From contig JAISUR010000004.1 of the NCBI GenBank assembly GCA_031271975.1, positions 1 to 64,000 on the forward strand: 64,000 nucleotides of DNA, given 5' to 3'. Of the stretch, positions 52,017 through 60,583 are shown piece by piece; positions within the stretch are counted from its first letter, which is position 1; every line of letters begins with the position of its first letter. The stretch is from Propionibacteriaceae bacterium. GTDB taxonomy: Bacteria; Actinomycetota; Actinomycetes; Propionibacteriales; Propionibacteriaceae. The notes below the pieces were generated by a model, which had not been told where the DNA came from, made no database searches, and saw nothing but the letters and a program-made list of their open reading frames with translations. The translations under genes and the position numbers were made by a program.

Positions 52017-53150
52017 ATGAAGATTGTGCTTGCTCCCGATTCCTTCAAAGAGTCGATGAGCGCTCCTGTGGCCGCCGCTGCGATGGCGCGCGGCGTGCGG
52101 CAGGTGTTTCCCGACGCTGAATGCCTGGAAGTCCCCATGGCTGACGGCGGCGAAGGGACCACCGAGGCCCTGCTCGCCGGCTTGGGCGGGCAGTGGCGCG
52201 AGGTCGCGACGGTCAACGCGCTGGGCGAACCCATTACCGCCCGCTACGGGCTGACGGCCGACGGCACCGCCGTGATCGAATCGGCGGCCTCCAACGGCTT
52301 GGGATTGATCCCGCCCGAGCGCCGCAACATCATGGCTTCCAACACTGTCGGAGTGGCCGCGTTGATGCGCGACGCTTTCGACGCGGGCGCCCAGCGGCTG
52401 GTCATGGGGTTGGGCGGCAGCGCGACGAACGACTGCGGCGCCGGACTGCTGGTGGGGTTGGGCGCCAAGCTCTTGGACGCCGGCGGCGCCGAGGTGGCCC
52501 CGCTGCCCGCCGAGCTCGACAAGGTGGCCCGCATTGACCTTTCCGGCGTCGATCCGCGCGTGGCCCAAGTGCCCGTCAAACTGGCTTGCGACGTCACCAA
52601 CCCACTGCTGGGTCCCAACGGCGCGTCGGCCGTCTTCGGCCCGCAGAAGGGCGCGACGCCGGAGTTGGTCCAAGTCTTGGATGCCAAGCTCGCCGTCTTC
52701 GCGGACGCGTTGGAGGCGGCTACGGGCTTGTCCTTGCGCGAACATCCGGGAGCCGGAGCCGCCGGCGGCCTGGGCGCGGCCTTCCTGGCCCTGCGCGCGC
52801 AAATGAACCGCGGCGTCGCCCTGGTGGTGGAAGCCTCGCGCCTGGAAGAAAAACTGGCCGGGGCAACGCTCTGCTTCACCGGCGAAGGTTCCCTCGACGA
52901 GCAAACCCTCTCCGGCAAGACCCCAGCCGGCGTGGCCGAAGCGGCCACCAAGGCTGGCGTCCCCTGCGTCGCCTTCACCGGCCGCTTGGGCCCGGGCGCG
53001 GAAAAGCTGGTGGGCAATGGCTTCGCCGCCGTGGTTCCCATCCTGCCGGGCCTCAGCGACCTTCCCACGGCCTTAGCCGAAGGCGAAGCCAACTTGGAAC
53101 GATCAGTAGCCACAGCGATGCGGTTGTTAGCGTTATCCGGAGCCACCTAA
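52017..53150 (+). CDS. glxK: Glycerate kinase (GarK/GlxK type)
   Basis: A 377-residue kinase of the DxxKxS class-II family that makes 2-phosphoglycerate from glycerate. APDSFKESMSA at the N terminus, MADGGEGTTEAL, GLGGSATNDCGAG and GEGSLDEQTLSGKTP are diagnostic. The ATG at 52017 has GACAAT six bases upstream and no ribosome site, so it is likely leaderless. The last codons (SGAT, stop) lie in a 22-base sequence copied from the 3' end of the neighbouring tRNA-Thr gene. It completes the glyoxylate pathway coded at 4-8 kb. Confidence 0.93.
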   Translation: MKIVLAPDSFKESMSAPVAAAAMARGVRQVFPDAECLEVPMADGGEGTTEALLAGLGGQWREVATVNALGEPITARYGLTADGTAVIESAASNGLGLIPPERRNIMASNTVGVAALMRDAFDAGAQRLVMGLGGSATNDCGAGLLVGLGAKLLDAGGAEVAPLPAELDKVARIDLSGVDPRVAQVPVKLACDVTNPLLGPNGASAVFGPQKGATPELVQVLDAKLAVFADALEAATGLSLREHPGAGAAGGLGAAFLALRAQMNRGVALVVEASRLEEKLAGATLCFTGEGSLDEQTLSGKTPAGVAEAATKAGVPCVAFTGRLGPGAEKLVGNGFAAVVPILPGLSDLPTALAEGEANLERSVATAMRLLALSGAT

Positions 53151-53195
53151 GGCAATCGACGCGGAGTCTCCTTCGGAGCCACCTAAGGGAATCGA
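53138..53195. repeat. Duplication of the tRNA-Thr 3' end
   Basis: CGGAGCCACCTAAGG(C/G)AATCGA occurs at 53138-53159 and 53174-53195, 36 bases apart with one mismatch. The right copy is the 3' end of the tRNA gene. The left copy forms the end of the glycerate kinase gene. The arrangement resembles attachment-site repeats but with only 14 bases between. Confidence 0.7.
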
Positions 53196-53249
53196 ACCCT
53201 TGACCTGCTCATTACGAGTGAGCCGCTCTGCCGACTGAGCTAAGGTGGC
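53177..53249 (-). tRNA. tRNA-Thr (CGT anticodon)
   Basis: Minus strand. The acceptor stem pairs GCCACCT with AGGTGGC, the anticodon loop is CTCGTAA with anticodon CGT (reads ACG), and the T-arm carries GGTTCGATTCC. CCA is not encoded. TATAGT, the complement of 53264-53269, lies about 15 bases upstream and is the likely -10. Confidence 0.95.
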
Positions 53250-53428
53250 CAGTTGCGCGGATAACTATAGGCCATTGTGGCGAAAAACCGAATTGCCTGG
53301 AGCTAGTTCCCGTCATGCCGACCGCGTCCGAGATACTGAAACGAGTTCAATATGACAGATCGGGTGTTCTAGATGGCAGGTAACCCAACACGTCATTTGG
53401 GACTGGTTGCACACTAGACTCTGTCGCG

Positions 53429-55174
53429 ATGAGGGTTGTCCGGGAGCTTGCCGCAGAAATCGTGTCGCTGGGCGCGCACGTGGTTGGGCTGTTTCCGAAG
53501 GTCTGGATGCAACTGATCACCGGGCTGCTCGTCTACTGGGCGTCGTATTATGCCGCGATCCTGGGCGCGTACGAGGCGGCCCGCTGGGTGAACCCCTGGC
53601 TACAGATTCCACTGCTGGCCGCCGGGCTGATCGTGCAACTCACGGCTTTGGTTTGGCTCATGCGGGTGATCGAGAAGACCGCGGTCGGCGGCAAGGCCGA
53701 GAAAATGGCGGCTTTGCTGGGGCGCACGCTGCTGCCGTTCCTGGGCATCTATTCCGGCTTCGGGTTCATGGATAGCTACCTGACCGATCTGACCGACGTC
53801 GGGTCGCTGCGCATGCCGACCGGCTGGGCGAGCATCGGCCTGGCGTCGCTCAACCCCACTTACGGGCTGGAGGAGAATCCGGACAACATTTGGCGGGTTT
53901 GGGCCTCCATCGCCGCCGTGGCGGTTGTTTTCGCTGTGTGGATGGCGCTGGACCGGGGATATGTGAAGTGGGAAAAGCCCTGGCTGGGCGTAGCCGGCAC
54001 CTACTTCCAGGCGTTGTTCCTCTTCGTCGTCGGGCTCAGCGGCTACCGGCTGTGGGTCGTCTTCGTGGATTGGTTCGACAATTTCCAAGTGGTGGCTTGG
54101 TGGGAGCACGCCGTCGCGGCGGCGCAGGGATTCCTTGGGCCCGGCATCACCGCCGCCATCGACTGGGTGAGCGCGTTGGTGTGGCCAGTCGTCGCAGATG
54201 TGCTGGTGCAGCCGATCGCCTGGCTGGCGATGGCGGCGCTGGCCGGCGGGGCGGGGGCGCTGTCCCTGGAGGAACGCCTGCGGGAACGCACCGACCGCAC
54301 CGGCTGGCTCAACTGGCTGAATATCGCCGCCGAAGCGTTCTTTGGAAACCTCGATGACAAGGTGTTTCCGTTTGTCCACGCGGTGCGGCGGATCCTGCGC
54401 ACCGGTTGGGCGTTCCTGGGCAGCCTGATCGTATTCTTCACGCTCCTGGGCTGGATCGGGCATTGGGCCGACGAGTTGAGCTACCGGTTCGTGATGTCGC
54501 TGCCGACTTCGTACTACCTTGCCGCCTACCCGTTGACGAGTGTTTTCGCGCAGACTGTCGCCCTGGGCGCGCAACTGCTGCTGCTGGGCGCCGCGCTGCG
54601 CCGCATGGAAGACCCCCAACCCGCCATGGCGGATGGTGCACGGCAGGCCAAAGCGTGGCTGCGGCCGCTGGTGGTCATTCCGGTGTGCGTGGCTTTCGGC
54701 GTGTGTTACGCGTGGACGCTGCCAGCTCCGGAAAACGACTCCATCGCGGGCAAGCTGGGCGAGTGGACGACGCTGCACGGCGTGAGCGTGATGGCATCCG
54801 ATCCGGTGGTCGGCGGCTATCTGGAAAGCTCCAGCGGTTCCGTGACTACCACGCAACGCCGTTTCTTGAGCGTCGCCGTGGCCGCCGAGTTCCAATACGC
54901 CGACCGGCAAGTGGGCTTCTCGCTGGTCGCCGACGGACGCCACTACGAATGCTGGAGCACCAGCCGGTGCGCTCTCGCCGCCCAGCCCGGCTTTCTGATG
55001 GCCGACCACGCCGTCTTCGAAGTCGCCCCCGCGCATCTGCAAGGCGACATCACGCTGTACATTGAAATGGAGGGCCAGATTCCCATCGCCGTCGATCTGC
55101 CGCTGACGGCAGAGCAGCGAGCTGAAACGGGTGCGGTCCCCACCAGCGTTTACACGATCGAGGTGGCGCCATGA
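53429..55174 (+). CDS. Uncharacterised polytopic membrane protein
   Basis: 581 residues. About nine hydrophobic helices lie between residues 20 and 430, with soluble loops rich in Trp and Tyr. The C-terminal part (about 450-581) is outside and reads like a beta-sandwich: VSVMASDPVVGGYLESSSG...FLSVAVAAEFQYADRQVGFSLVADGRHYECW. I do not recognise the family. TAGACT (53415-53420) eight bases before the ATG suggests leaderless translation. The stop overlaps the next gene as ATGA. With the two following proteins it may form an envelope complex. Confidence 0.75.
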   Translation: MRVVRELAAEIVSLGAHVVGLFPKVWMQLITGLLVYWASYYAAILGAYEAARWVNPWLQIPLLAAGLIVQLTALVWLMRVIEKTAVGGKAEKMAALLGRTLLPFLGIYSGFGFMDSYLTDLTDVGSLRMPTGWASIGLASLNPTYGLEENPDNIWRVWASIAAVAVVFAVWMALDRGYVKWEKPWLGVAGTYFQALFLFVVGLSGYRLWVVFVDWFDNFQVVAWWEHAVAAAQGFLGPGITAAIDWVSALVWPVVADVLVQPIAWLAMAALAGGAGALSLEERLRERTDRTGWLNWLNIAAEAFFGNLDDKVFPFVHAVRRILRTGWAFLGSLIVFFTLLGWIGHWADELSYRFVMSLPTSYYLAAYPLTSVFAQTVALGAQLLLLGAALRRMEDPQPAMADGARQAKAWLRPLVVIPVCVAFGVCYAWTLPAPENDSIAGKLGEWTTLHGVSVMASDPVVGGYLESSSGSVTTTQRRFLSVAVAAEFQYADRQVGFSLVADGRHYECWSTSRCALAAQPGFLMADHAVFEVAPAHLQGDITLYIEMEGQIPIAVDLPLTAEQRAETGAVPTSVYTIEVAP

Positions 55175-55749
55175 TGCCGCGCCGACCGTTGCCCCGTTTG
55201 CTCATGGTCCTGGCGTTGACGTTGGCGTTCGCGGTCTGCTGGGCGTGGCGCTCGGCGCCGAATTCCGACGCCGGCATCATCTACGCCGCGCCTGGGGAGA
55301 GCCTGTCCCGGCAGGGCATCACGATGGAGCTGGTCGAGTTGTCCAGCAACGTCAGGTTGCCCGGCCGCTTCGACGACAACATGCCCAAAGACGAGGCGGT
55401 CTTCATATTGGCCAAGTTCCACGTGTCGATGGCGGAGGCCCTGGCACATTGGCGCTCGGAACACGCGGACGAACCCGACGCCGAACCGCCGCTGGCCTGC
55501 CTGACGAGGCTGTTGGGCGACGGACGCGAATGGCGGGTCACTTCCGTGCTGCTGCCGGAGGGCCAAGAAACCATCCGGTGTGCGTTGGAGGACGGCGACT
55601 ACTACCAGGTCTACGAGATCCCCAAAGCCATGGTTGGCGAACTGCGCGGCGTCCGGGTGGAGATCGAGGTCGGCGAAGTCAAGGACGCGGCGGACCGTGT
55701 GGTTTACGCCGACGAGCTGTTCTTCGAATTCCAGGGGGCTGTGCGATAG
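55171..55749 (+). CDS. Membrane-anchored extracytoplasmic protein, unknown
   Basis: 192 residues. One N-terminal helix (LPRLLMVLALTLAFAVCWAW) precedes a domain with ESLSRQGITMELVELSSNVRL...AVFILAKFHVSM and VEIEVGEVKDAADRVVYADEL. The pattern is reminiscent of Ig-like DUF4352-type sandwiches. Two cysteines (in ACLTR and IRCAL) could form a disulphide. It is coupled to the polytopic protein upstream by ATGA. Function unknown. Confidence 0.75.
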   Translation: MMPRRPLPRLLMVLALTLAFAVCWAWRSAPNSDAGIIYAAPGESLSRQGITMELVELSSNVRLPGRFDDNMPKDEAVFILAKFHVSMAEALAHWRSEHADEPDAEPPLACLTRLLGDGREWRVTSVLLPEGQETIRCALEDGDYYQVYEIPKAMVGELRGVRVEIEVGEVKDAADRVVYADELFFEFQGAVR

Positions 55750-55825
55750 ACCGGACAACGCCGCGATCCCGGAACAAGGCCGGGATGACCGGGTTGGGGT
55801 GGTCCGCTTCTCGGCGCTTGAGCCA

Positions 55826-56419
55826 CTAGGCGGTCGGCAACAACTCCAGCGGCAGGGTGACTTGCCAGGACTGGCCGCCGTCTTTGGGCGACCAGGAGTC
55901 GGGCAGATAGCCGAAGCGATCCGAGGGGCCAAACTCGGCTTCTTGGACGAGCAGCCGCACTTCAGCGGCATCCAAGCTGGCATCGGCGGCGTCGAAGGTG
56001 GCTTTCAGTGTGACCTGCGTCCACTCGTCGTCCGGCGGCACGTACTTGCGCGGGCTGGGGATGCCCTTGTCGTCGGCCGGACCCAAGTAGTACTGGCTGA
56101 ACTGGACGTCCTTGTCTCCCCAACCTTGCAAACTGATATTGGAAAGCGGGTAGTCGACCACGACGCGGTCCTCGTCGGACGGATTGCGCACCTGGCCGTG
56201 TATCAACAACTCCCACGGCCGGTAGTCGCCGCCTTTGTCTTGCAGCGTCGCCGATTCCAGGCGCAAGACCAGATTGCCCGCGTCGATCTCAGTGCCGGGG
56301 CCAACGGCGAGCGCTTCGCTGCCGCGCTGCTCGAAGCCGCCCAGCGCCCAAATCAAGACAATCGCGGCGGCGACCAGTGCCGCCACGATGATCGCGATGC
56401 GCCGCGTCTTCAAGTCCAT
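55826..56419 (-). CDS. Membrane-anchored extracytoplasmic protein, unknown
   Basis: 197 residues. One N-terminal helix (RRIAIIVAALVAAAIVLIWAL) precedes an extracytoplasmic sandwich domain: GTEIDAGNLVLRLESATL, WELLIHGQVRNPSDEDRVVVDYP, WTQVTLKATFDAAD. The topology is like the protein encoded convergently at 55.2-55.7 kb. It lies six bases after purB on the same strand and is probably co-transcribed with purD-purB. A short palindromic repeat (55768-55795) lies in the gap to its neighbour. Confidence 0.75.
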   Translation of the reverse strand: MDLKTRRIAIIVAALVAAAIVLIWALGGFEQRGSEALAVGPGTEIDAGNLVLRLESATLQDKGGDYRPWELLIHGQVRNPSDEDRVVVDYPLSNISLQGWGDKDVQFSQYYLGPADDKGIPSPRKYVPPDDEWTQVTLKATFDAADASLDAAEVRLLVQEAEFGPSDRFGYLPDSWSPKDGGQSWQVTLPLELLPTA

Positions 56420-56425
56420 GGCGGG

Positions 56426-57853
56426 CTACAACACCTGGCCCGGGCGGTACGCCGCCCCTTCGGGATAGCGCTCAGCCAAGGCGGCCACCTTTGCGGCAAC
56501 CGCGTCCACTTGGTCGCGGGCGGCGCCCGTCAACTCCAGCGGATCAGTCAGAACGCCTGCCAACTGTTCGCGGCTCAGGCCGAGGCGCGGGTCGGCGGCC
56601 AGCCGGTCGAGCAGGTCATTGCGTCCAGCGCCGGCGCGCAATTCCAGCGCCACCGCCACGGCGTTCTCTTTGATCGCTTCGTGGGCAACTTCACGGCCCA
56701 CCCCGGCGCGCACCGCCGCCATCAGCACCTTCGTCGTCGTCAAGAACGGCAGGTAGCGTTGCAACTCGGCCTCGATCACCGCCGGGAACGCCCCAAACTC
56801 GCCCAACACCGTCAGGAACGTCTCGTACATGCCGTCCAGTGCGTAGCACGCGTCGGGCAGTGCGACGCGGCGCACCACCGAGCAGGACACGTCGCCCTCG
56901 TTCCACTGGTTGCCGGCCAACTCGCCCGCCATCGACGCGTAGCCGCGCAACACGACGGCCAACCCGTTCACGCGTTCGCAGGAGCGGGTGTTCATCTTGT
57001 GCGGCATCGCCGACGAACCCACCTGGCCCTTGGCGAAACCCTCCGTGACAAGCTCTTGTCCAGCCATCAAACGGATGGTGGTGGCCAGTGAAGACGGCCC
57101 GGCGGCGAGTTGGGCCAGCGCCGTAACAGCCTCGTAGTCCAGCGAGCGCGGATACACCTGTCCGACTGAATCCAGCACGGTCGCGAACCCCAGTGAGTCG
57201 GCCACCCGGCGTTCCAACTCGGCGAGCTTCCCGGCATCGCCGCCCAACAAGTCCAGCATGTCCTGCGCGGTGCCCATCGGCCCCTTGACGCCGCGGGCAG
57301 GATAGCGGGCGATCAACTCGTCGAGGCGGTTGAACGCCACCAGCACCTCGTCGGCGGCGGACGCGAAGCGCTTCCCCAGCGTCGTCAATTGCGCGGGAAC
57401 GTTGTGGGAACGGCCGGTGAGCGGCTGGTCGCGGTATTCGACCGCCAGCCGGGCCAAGTTCGCCAGCACGGCGACGGTACGCTCGCGGATCAGCTGCAGG
57501 GACCGCAGCACCTGCTGTTGCTCGATGTTCTCCGTCAGATCGCGGCTGGTCATGCCTTTGTGGATGTGTTCGTGGCCGGCCAGCGCATTGAACTCCTCAA
57601 TGCGCGCCTTCACGTCGTGACGCGTCACGCGTTCCCGGGCGTCGATGGAAGCCAGATCAACATTCGGCAGCACCGCCCGGTAGTCGGCGATGACGGTGTC
57701 CGGGTCGTCCCCCCCGAAATCCACCCCCAGGTCGCGCTGGGCTTCCAGGACCGTCAGCCACAGTTCCCGCTCGGCGATGATCTTGGCTTCGGGCGACCAG
57801 ATCTCCCGCATAGCGGCGGACGCGTAGCGGGTGGCCAGAACGTTGGGAATCAT
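56426..57853 (-). CDS. purB: Adenylosuccinate lyase
   Basis: 475 residues. It acts twice in purine synthesis, splitting SAICAR and adenylosuccinate. The fumarase-superfamily signature GSSAMPHKMNTRSCERVNGL is near residue 280, with MTSRDLTEN and TGRSHNVPAQ also present. The ATG overlaps the purD stop as ATGA. Confidence 0.95.
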   Translation of the reverse strand: MIPNVLATRYASAAMREIWSPEAKIIAERELWLTVLEAQRDLGVDFGGDDPDTVIADYRAVLPNVDLASIDARERVTRHDVKARIEEFNALAGHEHIHKGMTSRDLTENIEQQQVLRSLQLIRERTVAVLANLARLAVEYRDQPLTGRSHNVPAQLTTLGKRFASAADEVLVAFNRLDELIARYPARGVKGPMGTAQDMLDLLGGDAGKLAELERRVADSLGFATVLDSVGQVYPRSLDYEAVTALAQLAAGPSSLATTIRLMAGQELVTEGFAKGQVGSSAMPHKMNTRSCERVNGLAVVLRGYASMAGELAGNQWNEGDVSCSVVRRVALPDACYALDGMYETFLTVLGEFGAFPAVIEAELQRYLPFLTTTKVLMAAVRAGVGREVAHEAIKENAVAVALELRAGAGRNDLLDRLAADPRLGLSREQLAGVLTDPLELTGAARDQVDAVAAKVAALAERYPEGAAYRPGQVL

Positions 57854-59097
57854 GCGCGGATCTCACCTCGCACAGCCTTGAGGGCGATGTCGTTGCGGTA
57901 GAACGAGCCGCGGAAACGGACCTGACGCACCTTTGCGTACGCGGCTTCGCGCGCCGCCGCCAGATCGTCTCCGGAGCCCACGGCGGCCAGCACGCGGCCG
58001 CCCGAACTGACCAGTTCTCCCGCGGCGTTGCGGGACGTGCCCGCATGGAAGATGCCCTCAGCTTCGGCTCCCGTGATGACGTCGCCTTTCGCCGGTGTGC
58101 CCGGGTATCCCTCGGCGGCGACCACGATCGCGACGACCGCACCCGAACCCCATTCCAGCGGGGCGTGCCCGGCCAATTGCCCGGTGGCGGCGGCCAGCAG
58201 CACCTCGCCCAGCGGGGTCTTCAACCTGGTCAGCAGCGGCTGCGTCTCCGGGTCGCCGAAGCGGGCGTTGAACTCGACCACGCGCACGCCTTTCGACGTC
58301 AACGCGAGGCCCGCATAGACCAGACCGACGAACGGCGTCCCGCGGCGCGCCAACTCGTCGACCGTGGGCTGGATCACTGTGGCGACGACCTCGTCCACCA
58401 GCCCGGCCGGCGCCCAGGGCAGTGGCGTGTACGCGCCCATGCCGCCGGTGTTGGGCCCGGTGTCGCCGTCGCCGACCCGTTTGAAATCCTGCGCGGGTTC
58501 GAACGGGAGCACGTTCTTGCCGTCTGACAGGGCGAACAGGCTCACCTCGGGCCCGTCCAGATACTCCTCGATCACCACTTTCTGGCACTCCGCAGCGTGG
58601 GCCAACGCCGCCGCCCGGTCGCTGGTGACCAGCACCCCTTTGCCGGCCGCCAGCCCGTCGTCCTTGACGACATACGGCGCGCCGAACTCGTCCAAAGCCG
58701 CGGCGGCCTCCGCCGACGTCGTGCAAACTCGCGAGGCGGCTGTCGGCACGCCTGCCGCCGCCATGATCTCCTTGGCGAACGACTTCGAACCCTCCAGTTG
58801 CGCAGCGGCTCCGCTCGGCCCGAACACCGGAATGCCGGCCGCCCGCACGGCGTCCGCGACCCCGGCGACGAGCGGCGCTTCCGGCCCCACCACGACGAGC
58901 GTCGCGCCCAGGCTGGTGGCCAACGCGGCCACGGCGGCCCCGTCCAGCGGGTCAATGGGGTGATTCTGCCCCACGAGGGCGGTTCCCGGGTTTCCCGGCG
59001 CGATATGGACGGCCCCAACTCCAGGATCCCGGCTCAGCGCCCAAGCCAAGGCATGTTCCCGGCCGCCGTTCCCAACGACAAGCACAGTTTGTGTCAC
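57850..59097 (-). CDS. purD: Phosphoribosylamine-glycine ligase
   Basis: 415-residue ATP-grasp enzyme, second step of purine synthesis. VVGNGGREHALAWAL, VGPEAPLVAG, VKDDGLAAGKGV and FNARFGDPETQ are typical. The start is GTG 59097. TACCAT (minus-strand reading of 59104-59109) lies six bases before it and no ribosome site is visible, so the mRNA is probably leaderless. Confidence 0.95.
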   Translation of the reverse strand: MTQTVLVVGNGGREHALAWALSRDPGVGAVHIAPGNPGTALVGQNHPIDPLDGAAVAALATSLGATLVVVGPEAPLVAGVADAVRAAGIPVFGPSGAAAQLEGSKSFAKEIMAAAGVPTAASRVCTTSAEAAAALDEFGAPYVVKDDGLAAGKGVLVTSDRAAALAHAAECQKVVIEEYLDGPEVSLFALSDGKNVLPFEPAQDFKRVGDGDTGPNTGGMGAYTPLPWAPAGLVDEVVATVIQPTVDELARRGTPFVGLVYAGLALTSKGVRVVEFNARFGDPETQPLLTRLKTPLGEVLLAAATGQLAGHAPLEWGSGAVVAIVVAAEGYPGTPAKGDVITGAEAEGIFHAGTSRNAAGELVSSGGRVLAAVGSGDDLAAAREAAYAKVRQVRFRGSFYRNDIALKAVRGEIRA

Positions 59098-59111
59098 AGC
59101 AGAATGGTAGC

Positions 59112-59480
59112 GAACCCCTGTCAGTCATCCCCCACCCGTCATCGAAGAACAACCTCACCCCGTCATCGGAGAACAACCCCACCCCGTCATCCCGGACTTG
59201 TTCCGGGATCTCGGACGTAGTCCGTGTGCCCCGCCAGGGGCACGCTTGCGGCGCGCATGGGACTTCGTAGGTCTGTCTGTTTAACGGTGTAAGTGGCGTT
59301 CATTTTAGTGTGCCCCGCCAGGGGCACGCTTGCGGTCCGTGCCCGCCAGGGCGCGCTTGCGGCGCGCATGGGACTTCGTCCCAAGATCCCGGAACAAGTC
59401 CGGGATGACTGGTTGGGGGGGCGGAACGGGTCCGAGATGGCTGGTTGGGGGGGGGCGGAACGAGTCCGGGATGACTGGTT
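59112..59480. repeat. Degenerate cluster of palindromic repeat modules
   Basis: Several GTCATCG/GTCATCCCGG units, CGGACgtaGTCCG, GTGCCCCGCCAGGGGCAC twice, GCGCGCATGGGACttcGTCCC, then CCGGGATGACTGGTTGGGGG twice. At about 59268-59308 an AT-richer 40-base stretch interrupts one copy. It fills the 389-base gap between purD and the lacI-type gene; no gene is seen. Confidence 0.8.
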
Positions 59481-59486
59481 GGAGCG

Positions 59487-60524
59487 TCAGGATGGGGGCT
59501 TGGGCGCGAACTGGGCCACGGATTCGCGCTGGACCAACTCGCCGGGGATGCGGGTCTCCAGCGGCGCGTCTTCCCCACCCATCAGCAACTCGACGGCTCT
59601 TTGTCCCATCTCATAGTTGGCGGGGCGGACCGACGTCAGCGCCGGGTGCGTGTAGGACGTGATGGGAATGTCGTTGTGGCCGACCAGGGAGATGTCGGCG
59701 GGCACCGCGCGGCCGAAGTCGTGGATCGCGTCCATGCAGCCGATCGCCATCATGTCGGAGGCGCAATAGATCGCTGTCGGCGGGTCGTCCAAGGCCAGCA
59801 GGGGAATGGTGCGGCGATAGCCGGATTCGACCGACCAGTTTCCCACCTTGACCAAGGCTGGGTCGTAGGGGACGTTCGCTTCGCGCAGAGCCTCGCGGTA
59901 TCCCGCCAACCGGGCTTGGGCGACGTCCATCCATTTCTCGCCGCGGATCATGGCTATCCGGCGGTGCCCCTGAGACAGCAGGTGCTGGGTTGCCTGGGCG
60001 GCGTCGGCGGCGTCGTCGGGAAGCACGCGGGGCAGGTCGGCCTGGGTGTGGCAGTTCAGCAGCACGACCGGGACGTTCTCCAACGCCGGGGGATCCACCG
60101 GGCGTGTGAAGCTGGAAGCGAATACCACTCCGGCTATGGACGGGTCTGCGGCGATGGCATCCAAAGTGGCGGCCTCGATCTGCGTCGACGCCCGGGTGAC
60201 GTGGACGGCCAGCGTGCAGTCGTACGACCACGCCGCGTCTCGGGCGCCGTCGACGTGGTGGATGGAATGCGGCGAGACGGAGATCTCGTCCACGACGAAT
60301 GCGATCTTCGTCTTCGGCACCGCGTCGGTATTTGCACGGCGGATCCGGGGCGGCGGCAACTCATAGCCGAGCTTGTGCGCCGCCCGGATCACTTTCTGCC
60401 TGGTGGCCTCTGAAATCCGGCTCCCCGGCGCGTCGTTGAGCACCAGCGAGACGGCCGACTGCGAGACGTTCGCGGCGCGCGCCACGTCCGTCATGGTCGG
60501 CTTCACCGGATTGCGGCGGACCAT
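59487..60524 (-). CDS. LacI-family transcriptional regulator
   Basis: 345 residues. N-terminal helix-turn-helix TMTDVARAANVSQSAVSLVLND and hinge region, then a periplasmic-binding-protein fold with IAFVVDEIS, GHRRIAMIRGE, AIYCASDMMAIGCM and the conserved ISLVGHNDIPITSYTHPALTSV. GGAGG is four bases before the ATG. It lies downstream of gntP on the same strand and probably controls the GntP/DUF6282/SMP-30 locus. Confidence 0.92.
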   Translation of the reverse strand: MVRRNPVKPTMTDVARAANVSQSAVSLVLNDAPGSRISEATRQKVIRAAHKLGYELPPPRIRRANTDAVPKTKIAFVVDEISVSPHSIHHVDGARDAAWSYDCTLAVHVTRASTQIEAATLDAIAADPSIAGVVFASSFTRPVDPPALENVPVVLLNCHTQADLPRVLPDDAADAAQATQHLLSQGHRRIAMIRGEKWMDVAQARLAGYREALREANVPYDPALVKVGNWSVESGYRRTIPLLALDDPPTAIYCASDMMAIGCMDAIHDFGRAVPADISLVGHNDIPITSYTHPALTSVRPANYEMGQRAVELLMGGEDAPLETRIPGELVQRESVAQFAPKPPS

Positions 60525-60583
60525 GGCACCTCCGTCAGTTCACTCGGCGATCAAAATACCACCGGAGCCTTTGCTGGCCGTGA

